A stretch of DNA of 5,436 nucleotides, taken from contig JAUXBJ010000166.1 in the NCBI GenBank assembly GCA_030619425.1, positions 1-5,436 on the forward strand, given 5' to 3'. Position numbers and translations under genes: made by a program. The stretch comes from a bacterium. Its GTDB lineage: Bacteria > Zixibacteria > MSB-5A5 > GN15 > FEB-12. The notes under the pieces were generated by a model. The model made no database searches. It was not told where the DNA came from and worked only from the letters and a program-made list of their open reading frames with translations. This document shows, piece by piece, positions 1 through 5,436 of this stretch (its first letter is position 1; every line of letters starts with the position of its first letter).

Positions 1-737
1 AGATATGCCGACGCCGCGTACAACTCCTCGCCCATCAAAGTGTAATCACAGGCGGCGATGAAAAACGGCAACTGCTCAGGCCGCGCCGTGCCTGCGATTT
101 GAATCGAGCCGGCTGCATTGCCGGTCTCGGCCAGAAGCAACGACTCGGCGAAGAAGGCGCCCATATAGATATTAGTGGCGGGGCGCTCGCGCATCATGTA
201 ACCGGCGACATTGGCCGTGAACGCAAACTGCTCACCGGCGACATAGCGCACGGTGTCTTTGTCGTAGTGATCTTTCTTGCCCATCTCGATATAGGATTGC
301 TCCACCACTTCCTGACCGGCGGCCAGCACTAACGGGTAGCGCACAGGGACCATCAGTGGTGTTTCGTACTGGGCCGTTATCTTGGCCACGCGGCCCAGGA
401 TGGAAATGCCGGCGATGGTTTCGATTTCATCGAGCTCGGCAATACCGGGGATGAACAGCACCGGACGACCCATCTCGGTGGCTCGGCCAACGGCCTCTTC
501 CACCGCATCGAGTCCAGGTATCTTGCGCAAAAAGAGCGGTTTGCCCTGTCGTGCCCAGTGGGTGTACAGAAGTATCGCAGCACAGAACACAGAGACCAGG
601 ATCAAGGCGTTGATGCGATCAAGCTGGAAAACACCGTCCGCAGTTTCCTGCGCCCATGCCACCTGATAGTCGAGTGCCAGGAATGCCGTAGCTATTGCTG
701 CATAGCGAAGGTCGATGATGTTCCGTAATTTCTGCAC
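1..737 (-). CDS. DUF6754-like membrane protein, N-terminal part (3' end outside window)
   Basis: The frame is open from a TGA just upstream of the promoter to the left edge, giving 245 residues from a GTG at 737. Residues 4-30 look like a signal peptide or first membrane anchor: basic start, core YAAIATAFLAL at about 12-22, and a possible AWA|Q cleavage site. A second hydrophobic segment follows at about 44-61. A soluble-looking region begins at KPLFLRKIPGLDAVEEAVGR, followed by TEMGRPVLFIPGI. Near the window edge come FFAESLLLAETG, SIQIAGT and FFIAACDYTLMGEELY. From memory, these blocks match proteins annotated DUF6754; function and reaction are unknown to me. The start is uncertain. GTG 737 is favoured because a strong promoter lies just upstream and the signal-like segment is then complete. 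GTG 752 and TTG 770 are also in frame, and none has a clear Shine-Dalgarno. The family call is fairly sure; any role would be a guess. Confidence 0.8.
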   Translation of the reverse strand, partial: MQKLRNIIDLRYAAIATAFLALDYQVAWAQETADGVFQLDRINALILVSVFCAAILLYTHWARQGKPLFLRKIPGLDAVEEAVGRATEMGRPVLFIPGIAELDEIETIAGISILGRVAKITAQYETPLMVPVRYPLVLAAGQEVVEQSYIEMGKKDHYDKDTVRYVAGEQFAFTANVAGYMMRERPATNIYMGAFFAESLLLAETGNAAGSIQIAGTARPEQLPFFIAACDYTLMGEELYAASAY

Positions 738-742
738 GGCGA

Positions 743-770
743 AATATACCACATGCCCCGGTGTTGTCAA
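743..770 (-). promoter_or_regulatory. Sigma70-type promoter with extended -10, upstream of the DUF6754-like gene
   Basis: Reading the minus strand, a perfect -35 TTGACA (770-765) is followed by 16 bases and then TATATT (748-743). The -10 is preceded by TGG, giving an extended -10 (TGn). Transcription is expected to start about 7 bases beyond the -10, at about 736, which falls on the GTG start codon at 737-735. The transcript would then have almost no leader. This arrangement separates the DUF6754-like gene from the upstream TPR gene as its own transcription unit. Confidence 0.7.
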
Positions 771-794
771 AGCAATTGTGCACGGTCAAGCTTC

Positions 795-868
795 GTAGGT
801 TGGAACCCCTTGTGGGTTCCGACTTCTTGCCCTTGAGAGTCGGAACCGCTAAGAGGGTTCCGACCTAC
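795..868. repeat. Double-hairpin palindromic element A (REPIN/BIME-like)
   Basis: The 74-base element begins with GTAG (795-798) and ends with CTAC (865-868). Directly inside GTAG is a 10-bp stem, 799-808 with 814-823, containing one T-G wobble and a 5-base loop. A 15-base spacer follows. Then comes a perfect 9-bp stem, 839-847 with 856-864, with an 8-base loop, directly against CTAC. Both hairpins use the same GGAACC/GGTTCC core. The outer arms 795-808 and 855-868 can also pair with each other over 14 positions with a single wobble. It lies 23 bases past the stop codon of the TPR gene. No T-tract follows on either strand, so it is not a standard intrinsic terminator. The layout is that of two REP sequences in inverted orientation; the family assignment is inference. 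Confidence 0.75.
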
Positions 869-891
869 GGTGCTGCGCGCGCGGCGACCGA

Positions 892-2955
892 TTAGCGCCA
901 GGCGGCCTTAAACAATGGGTACTGATCCAGCAAACTGTCAATAAACGTGCTGTCAAGACCTCGGTCGATGGCCCGTCGATATGTGGCGGCAGCCTCCTTA
1001 TACTTACCGCTCTCGAGGTAGTAATCACCCAGCCAGGCGGTATACGGTGGGGCGGCATTTTCCATTTGATTAAGACGGGTGAGATAGTGGAGCATCTCTT
1101 CTTTCCGCCCGGTCATCCGGTAGAGTCCCACCAGGCCCGCCATGGCATCATGTTCCGCAGAGTCGAGTTTCAAGGCTTCGAGCAAGCGGTACTCGGCCCT
1201 GTCTAAATCGCCGGCAACCACGTATGCAACTCCCAGACGATAGTTGACACGACTTCCTCCGGGATTCAGACCATCGGCTATCTCCAGGAAAGCTACGGCA
1301 CTGTCGACTTGATCGGTGCGCAGGTAGCTCCAGCCGAGATTGGCGTAGACGGAGGAAAAACCGGGATTCAGCTCCACAGCCCTCTGGAAAAGAGGAATCG
1401 CCCGGTCATACCGACCCGCCTCACCGAGGCTCAGGGCATTCTCGTTTATGGTCCATTCAGGATACTCGGTGCGAAACAGTCGAGTTTCTTGCTTCAGGGT
1501 CAGACTGTCGCCCTGTTGACGGAGATACTCGTGCAGCACCGTGCGCGCGTTCATATTCTTCGAACTGTCAAGCGTTGCATGGTACTTGAAGCGGTCCACT
1601 CCAGAACCCGGTATGGCATGGCTAACAGCCCTGGGCAAGAGAATCAGGCAGCCCAGCGCTATCGAGAGTACTACTGCGCCACCTGTATACTCCCGATACG
1701 GCCTCAACTTTAATAGAAGGTAATAGCACAAAACCACCAACGGCACACCCGCAAAAGAAAAAAGATCCCAGTCACGGGGCATACCAAGTTTCGCGTCGAA
1801 TATAAACGCAGCCCCAAGAACACTCAATGTCAGTACGATCAGGTAGATGAAAGGTCGTTTGTACAGTACACGGCGAACAGAACGGCCGGACAGCGATACG
1901 ATTACAATCAGCAGTCCCGGTACGAGTAGAAACAGTAGATTTAGAAAGTCCACCAGATGATTCGTCGAGAACATTGTGTAACCTTCGACCGTGAATCGAC
2001 TCTCAATGACAGGTATAACAGCAAATCGGAAGAAATGACTGGTGGTGTAGAAGTGATGGAAACCGATTGCAGCGACTACTGCGATCGAGATGATTGCAGC
2101 TAGTCTGGTTAACGCTCTCCAATTGCTGACAGACCTGCCGATGCGGGAAGGAGCGATCCATAGGTACAACGCGCTCGGAATAAGGGTAACACCTAACACG
2201 TGAAAGAACACAGCGGCAATCAAAGGCGGCAGTATCCAATAGCGACTTGCCTTCCCCTGTGCGATCAGTAGCCCGGACAGCGTGTACGTCAAGACCGACA
2301 CCACAAATAGCGAGTAGTTCTCTACATATCCGAAGAACAGAAGCATATACCCGCCGGCGCATATACCGAGAAGAAACAGCACTCTCTCAGCCATGTGTTC
2401 GAATAACTTTCGTGCGAACAAAGCCACGACCACAACCAACAATAAACCAGCAGTGATCGAGATGATCTGATATGATAACAGAGCCGCCGCTTGACCGTCG
2501 CCGCCGATCACACTCTTTAGCACAATATGCGACATCGACTCACCGATCTCGCGTGTTTTGATCGCCTCAATCCTGTCGTCAGCCAACAATGACAATAACG
2601 TGTATCCATCCCCGAGGAAATGCGTGCGCGCACGTAGCAGATAGAAAAGGCTCCCGAATCCGACCGCTATGAAACCAACATAGAGGAAGAACTTTCGGTT
2701 TCCTGAGGATGTCATTATCTGGCGATCTGAGTGATTTCTCTCCTTGTGTGGAAGGAATCTCAAAGCAACAGGCACAAGTGAACCCAGCCCGAACAAGACC
2801 CAGGGTACCCAGGCGGGATGATAAGCCCACAGGTTGAGACCCCACACCCGGTGTTCAGGGAACAGGGAGGTAACGAATATGATGGTGAGCGTCACATAAT
2901 AGGCCGTAACCGACGCAATGTGATACTTGTCAAACAAATCCGCATTCTCCATCAT
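892..2955 (-). CDS. Polytopic membrane protein with C-terminal TPR repeats, GT-C glycosyltransferase-like
   Basis: This is a complete 687-residue protein. About 12 hydrophobic segments are visible, near residues 12-32, 48-67, 88-107, 160-180, 191-207, 213-232, 240-268, 281-300, 336-356, 368-387, 397-416 and 425-442. TPR-like units follow from about 500: 501-532, 534-566, 568-600, a degenerate one at 601-632, and 635-667, each with the usual alternation of small residues and an ending such as AVELNPG. Between the third and fourth membrane segments is FLGDGYT (113-119). FFGYVENYSLF (207-217) and GMPRDWDLFS (391-400) are further polar motifs inside the membrane part. Acidic residues in an early loop of a many-pass protein fit GT-C enzymes, which transfer sugars from lipid carriers on the outer face. 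That role is inference; no substrate can be named. ATG 2955 is the first possible start after the in-frame TGA at 2991-2989; a second ATG is adjacent at 2952. GGAG lies 14 bases upstream, an unusually long spacing. An alternative is a TPR membrane scaffold without catalysis. Confidence 0.9.
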   Translation of the reverse strand: MMENADLFDKYHIASVTAYYVTLTIIFVTSLFPEHRVWGLNLWAYHPAWVPWVLFGLGSLVPVALRFLPHKERNHSDRQIMTSSGNRKFFLYVGFIAVGFGSLFYLLRARTHFLGDGYTLLSLLADDRIEAIKTREIGESMSHIVLKSVIGGDGQAAALLSYQIISITAGLLLVVVVALFARKLFEHMAERVLFLLGICAGGYMLLFFGYVENYSLFVVSVLTYTLSGLLIAQGKASRYWILPPLIAAVFFHVLGVTLIPSALYLWIAPSRIGRSVSNWRALTRLAAIISIAVVAAIGFHHFYTTSHFFRFAVIPVIESRFTVEGYTMFSTNHLVDFLNLLFLLVPGLLIVIVSLSGRSVRRVLYKRPFIYLIVLTLSVLGAAFIFDAKLGMPRDWDLFSFAGVPLVVLCYYLLLKLRPYREYTGGAVVLSIALGCLILLPRAVSHAIPGSGVDRFKYHATLDSSKNMNARTVLHEYLRQQGDSLTLKQETRLFRTEYPEWTINENALSLGEAGRYDRAIPLFQRAVELNPGFSSVYANLGWSYLRTDQVDSAVAFLEIADGLNPGGSRVNYRLGVAYVVAGDLDRAEYRLLEALKLDSAEHDAMAGLVGLYRMTGRKEEMLHYLTRLNQMENAAPPYTAWLGDYYLESGKYKEAAATYRRAIDRGLDSTFIDSLLDQYPLFKAAWR

Positions 2956-2957
2956 CG

Positions 2958-2985
2958 CGGCCGACTCGACTCCGGCCGTTTTATA
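2958..2985 (-). promoter_or_regulatory. Probable -10 box and leader hairpin of the TPR membrane protein gene
   Basis: On the minus strand a TATAAA hexamer (2985-2980) lies 24 bases before the ATG at 2955. No good -35 is visible 16-18 bases further up, so the promoter call rests on the -10 alone. Immediately downstream, CGGCCG (2978-2973) and CGGCCG (2963-2958) can form a 6-bp stem around a 9-base loop containing the tandem GAGTC GAGTC. The candidate GGAG ribosome site (2973-2970) begins at the top of that stem. The 125 bases between this point and the terminator at 3111 hold no gene or motif I recognise. Confidence 0.35.
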
Positions 2986-3110
2986 CTCTCAGAACGAACT
3001 AAGCGACTTTATGGAGACTACGTCCAGTGAAATCTTGTTTCCCGTCAGGATAATCCGGACAGTCTTGCCGGTCGAAACCCCTGGCCCGAAGGATGCCCGC
3101 GACTACCCAC

Positions 3111-3142
3111 AAAAAAAGGGACAGGTCACGAAGACCTGTCCC
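3111..3142 (-). terminator. Rho-independent terminator of the sorting-domain protein gene
   Basis: On the minus strand, GGGACAGGTC, loop TTCGT and GACCTGTCCC form a perfect 10-bp G+C-rich stem (3142-3118) followed directly by seven T residues (3117-3111). An extra A-T pair at the base extends it. The loop is of the stable UUCG type. It lies 94 bases downstream of the stop codon of the secreted protein gene and is correctly oriented to end that transcript. On the plus strand there is no T-tract after the stem and no gene ending here, so it is unlikely to be bidirectional. Confidence 0.9.
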
Positions 3143-3161
3143 TGTAATGTACGATTGTTTT

Positions 3162-3222
3162 GTAGGGCAGGTCTGTCTTCAGACCTGCCGCATTAGTCAG
3201 GAGCGCAGGGCTCCTGACCTAC
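3162..3222. repeat. Double-hairpin palindromic element B (REPIN/BIME-like)
   Basis: The 61-base element is bounded by GTAG (3162-3165) and CTAC (3219-3222). Directly inside GTAG is a perfect 10-bp stem, GGCAGGTCTG with CAGACCTGCC (3166-3175 and 3180-3189), with a 4-base loop. A 6-base spacer follows, then a perfect 9-bp stem, GTCAGGAGC with GCTCCTGAC (3196-3204 and 3210-3218), with a 5-base loop, directly against CTAC. It lies 14 bases past the stop of the secreted protein gene and before that gene's terminator, so it is transcribed in the 3' untranslated region. Stem lengths and end tetranucleotides equal those of element A, while the stem sequences differ. Confidence 0.8.
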
Positions 3223-3236
3223 TTCATCTACAAACG

Positions 3237-5436
3237 TTACTTCATCAGGATCATCTTCTTGGTCTGATCGAAATCAGACGATGTGATCCGGTAGAAGTAG
3301 ATTCCGGAACCAACCGGGCTACCGCTTTCATCAGTACCGTTCCACGTCGCTTCATGGGTACCGGCAGTTAGCTGACCATTGACAAGAGTGGTCACTTTCT
3401 GTCCGAGTACGTTGAAGATCGACAACTGGACCTGACCGGCGTTCGGCAGGTTGAAGCTGATCGTAGTCGACGGGTTGAACGGGTTTGGATAGTTCTGAGA
3501 CATGCTGTAGCTGTCCGGCAGCAGATCGGCGGCCGAGAGGCTGCTCAGGCTGATGCGCGAACCGCTACCGGCGTAGGTCAGATCGGAAGCAACACGCTCA
3601 CCGTCGATACGAACACTGAGACGATCGCCGTCCTTCGGATAGCTGTCGTTCTCAGCATCATAGCCGTACACGGAGGTGAACTTGAGGATGCCGTCGTTGT
3701 AGACGCCACTTCCGCAAAGCACACCGTGGTTAGTGAAGACCTCAACCGTGGCGCCGGAACGCACCGGCTGACCATCGACCTCGAGATCGGAACCGTAGAT
3801 CGACATCCAACTGCGTGACGGTGTCACGCCGGAGGAAGCGACCAGTGAACGCTGGTTGTCCGCACGCGGTGCGGCGACCGGCGCCATATAGCCGGGATAG
3901 GTCAGCGCGGCATCCCACCTGGTCTTGACCCAGTAGCCGAAGCCGGGGGCCAGATCAGTGAGCGACTGATGCATCGCATCGCCGGGGATGTAATCCATAG
4001 CGCCACCGTCGTAGCCATAAGCAACCAACAGGTTGTCATCGGCCAACAGCGATGCCAGAGCATCCTCTACCGGCAGGATCTCTTCAGACCAATAGCTGAC
4101 CAGGTTCCAGCCGGAGTAGACTTCGATATAGTCATTCGGACTGATGATGCCGCCGCAAATATCAAACGTCACCGGGCAGCTCAGGCGCAGCCAGTAACCG
4201 TGATAGAAGTCAACAGTGGCAAGAGTCGAGAACTCCGGCAGGGTCGGGTCATAGGTCAGACCGCCACGGTCAAAGCCCAGAACCACATCGACACACTCGG
4301 CAAAGTCGGCGATAGCTTCTTCGACAGCGCCGGTGTAGGCGACATTCCATGAGATCAGGTGCCAGCCGGCATCCAACTCGTAGGACAAGCACAGCTCAGC
4401 AGTGAAGTCACAGACCATGAAGACAGCGCCGTTCTCAGTCCAGAACAACGGAGGATCGGTGGCGACGGGTACACCGTTGATCTTGAGTGTAATCAGGTCG
4501 CCTTCAACAGCGCCTTCATCGACGTCAGCGGTGTAGATGTCGTCGGCATAGATCAGTATCATGCCGTAGGAACCATCGGGCTCAACCTGCCCCATACCGC
4601 AGAGGATGCCGGCAGGATCATAGGCTGTAATGTAGTCGCCTGGCGACAGCGGAACACCTTCGAGCATGGGCTCGGGGCAGTAGATGTTGATCCAGCGATC
4701 GGTCGGGACCACGACCTGAGAATCAGTGACACAGATCCTCTGCATCGTCATGTCCTGACGACCGCAAAGGTCAGTGATGGTCAGACTGACGTCATAGCAG
4801 CCAATCAGATCGAAAGTGTGGACCGGATTCTCCAGAGTGCTGGTGGCGCCATCGTCGAAGTCCCACAAGTACTCAAGGGATCCTTCGTCACCATCGTAGT
4901 ATGAGCAGTCTGTGAATGTAACCACGAGCGGCACCGGACCCTCGACTGGATCGGCTGTGAAGCAAGCGACCGGATCGTCAAATGCATCGACGAGGAACTC
5001 AACCACACATATCGCCTCACCACATTCGTTGGAGGCAGTAATCGTGAAGATATAGTCAGTACCGGGTTCAGCAGTGAAACAGAGCTGACCATCAACCCAG
5101 GTTGCGCCTTGATCGACCAGTACTTCATCGGCATTGTCGATGGCTACGGGAACGCATATCTCTTCAGAAGCGCAAAGAGTGTAGTAGAATGCCTCAGCGG
5201 GGCACTCTATCGCTACCGCCGGGATCTCCGTAACGTTAACCGTAAAGTTGCAGACCACCGGTCCACACTCGTTGGTGGCCGTCACAGTGAACTCGAAGGT
5301 GCCGAAGGAAGGCGGCAAAAAGGCGAACATATCATCAGCCCAGGCACCACCGGAAACCGTCACATCGTCAGCGCCGGTTACGGCCAGCGGGAAGGCAATG
5401 GTTTCAAGCTCACAAAGTTCTATGTCCATCGGCTCG
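3237..5436 (-). CDS. Large secreted multidomain protein with T9SS type A sorting domain, C-terminal part (5' end outside window)
   Basis: The frame is open to the right edge, so the ATG at 5429 is only an internal methionine and residues are counted from it (730). Residues 1-68 and 69-150 are Ig-like repeats with paired cysteines, each ending in a version of TA(S)NECG followed by a cysteine. Residues 151-235 form a PKD domain with WDFDDGATSTLENPVHTF. Residues 246-322 (A) and 541-613 (A') resemble each other (IY, G-LCG-G, then GD and INGVPVA or IDGERVA). Between them 355-416 (B) and 440-503 (B') share GWxL(I/V)S and GYW. Residues 639-730 are the C-terminal domain: SQNYPNPFNPSTTISF, then FNVLGQKV, GTHEATWNGTD, GIYFYRI and TKKMILMK. 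This is the form of type IX secretion sorting tails, which overlap FlgD Ig-like folds. The family knowledge implies export, then anchoring or release at the surface; the ligand is unknown. The many acidic residues fit an extracellular, possibly metal-binding protein. A terminator lies downstream. Confidence 0.92.
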   Translation of the reverse strand, partial: EPMDIELCELETIAFPLAVTGADDVTVSGGAWADDMFAFLPPSFGTFEFTVTATNECGPVVCNFTVNVTEIPAVAIECPAEAFYYTLCASEEICVPVAIDNADEVLVDQGATWVDGQLCFTAEPGTDYIFTITASNECGEAICVVEFLVDAFDDPVACFTADPVEGPVPLVVTFTDCSYYDGDEGSLEYLWDFDDGATSTLENPVHTFDLIGCYDVSLTITDLCGRQDMTMQRICVTDSQVVVPTDRWINIYCPEPMLEGVPLSPGDYITAYDPAGILCGMGQVEPDGSYGMILIYADDIYTADVDEGAVEGDLITLKINGVPVATDPPLFWTENGAVFMVCDFTAELCLSYELDAGWHLISWNVAYTGAVEEAIADFAECVDVVLGFDRGGLTYDPTLPEFSTLATVDFYHGYWLRLSCPVTFDICGGIISPNDYIEVYSGWNLVSYWSEEILPVEDALASLLADDNLLVAYGYDGGAMDYIPGDAMHQSLTDLAPGFGYWVKTRWDAALTYPGYMAPVAAPRADNQRSLVASSGVTPSRSWMSIYGSDLEVDGQPVRSGATVEVFTNHGVLCGSGVYNDGILKFTSVYGYDAENDSYPKDGDRLSVRIDGERVASDLTYAGSGSRISLSSLSAADLLPDSYSMSQNYPNPFNPSTTISFNLPNAGQVQLSIFNVLGQKVTTLVNGQLTAGTHEATWNGTDESGSPVGSGIYFYRITSSDFDQTKKMILMK
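3591..4694 (-). repeat. Nested A-B-B'-A' domain repeats inside the secreted protein
   Basis: Copies are recognisable at protein level only. A is encoded at 4694-4464 and A' at 3809-3591. They share an initial W and IY, then G(I/V)LCGxG, DG, GD, an I(N/D)G and VA(T/S)D. B is encoded at 4367-4182 and B' at 4112-3921. They share GW(H/N)L(I/V)S, VE(E/D)A(I/L)A, a later GG with Y and P, and a final GYW followed by two residues and a hydrophilic turn. I know B-like GWNLVS modules from surface proteins of related candidate phyla, but cannot name a characterised fold or function. Confidence 0.6.

Noticed and set aside
99..666. Plus-strand open frames and a short minus-strand frame overlapping the DUF6754-like gene
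   Set aside because: The DUF6754-like frame has recognisable conserved motifs throughout; the overlapping frames have low-complexity, unfamiliar translations.
795..868. Element A as an intrinsic terminator for the TPR gene
   Set aside because: The stems are strong but no run of T follows on the minus strand, and the flanking sequence continues with mixed bases.
795..3222. CRISPR array or tRNA genes as an explanation for the repeated palindromes
   Set aside because: There are only two copies 2.4 kb apart with no regular spacers, and neither hairpin set folds as a cloverleaf with an anticodon arm.
2818..3371. Plus-strand frames of about 70-92 codons across the intergenic region
   Set aside because: They run through the terminator and element B, overlap the ends of both neighbouring genes, and have no protein-like features.
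3969..4904. Plus-strand open frames opposite the secreted protein gene
   Set aside because: They are antisense shadows of a long, clearly protein-like minus-strand frame and show no domain, signal peptide or ribosome site.
5429..5431. ATG at 5429 as the true start of the secreted protein
   Set aside because: The frame stays open upstream to the window edge, there is no signal peptide after this methionine, and it falls inside an Ig-like repeat.

Overview
The window looks like a chromosomal segment of a free-living, possibly uncultured bacterium, most likely from the FCB assemblage (Zixibacteria, Calditrichota, Ignavibacteria or a neighbouring candidate phylum). This is an inference. It rests on a secreted protein with a T9SS-type C-terminal sorting domain of the QNYPNPFNPSTTI kind, a membrane protein resembling DUF6754 proteins of environmental bacteria, and a polytopic membrane-TPR protein of a type common in such genomes. 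All three genes are on the minus strand, so the window reads right to left.

From right to left: (1) 5436-3237 holds the 3' part of a large secreted multidomain protein. It has cysteine-rich Ig-like repeats, a PKD domain, a nested A-B-B'-A' set of repeated domains and a C-terminal sorting/FlgD-like domain; its start lies outside the window. (2) 3236-2956 is intergenic. It holds a double-hairpin palindromic element (3162-3222), a textbook intrinsic terminator for the secreted protein gene (3111-3142), about 125 bases with no recognisable content, and a probable -10 box plus leader hairpin for the next gene. (3) 2955-892 encodes a complete 687-residue protein with about 12 membrane segments followed by a TPR tail, probably GT-C-glycosyltransferase-like. 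(4) 891-738 is intergenic, with a second double-hairpin element (795-868) and a strong sigma70-type promoter with an extended -10. (5) 737-1 is the N-terminal 245 residues of the DUF6754-like membrane protein, which runs off the left edge.

The terminator and promoters suggest three separate transcription units rather than one operon. No shared pathway is evident beyond the fact that all three products are predicted to be membrane-bound or exported.

The most notable signal is non-coding. The two intergenic elements differ in most of their sequence but share one plan: outward GTAG...CTAC ends, a 10-bp stem directly inside GTAG, a spacer, and a 9-bp stem directly inside CTAC. Each lies 14-23 bases downstream of a stop codon. 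This matches the plan of paired inverted REP elements (BIME/REPIN), which RAYT transposases mobilise in other bacteria. No RAYT gene is in the window.
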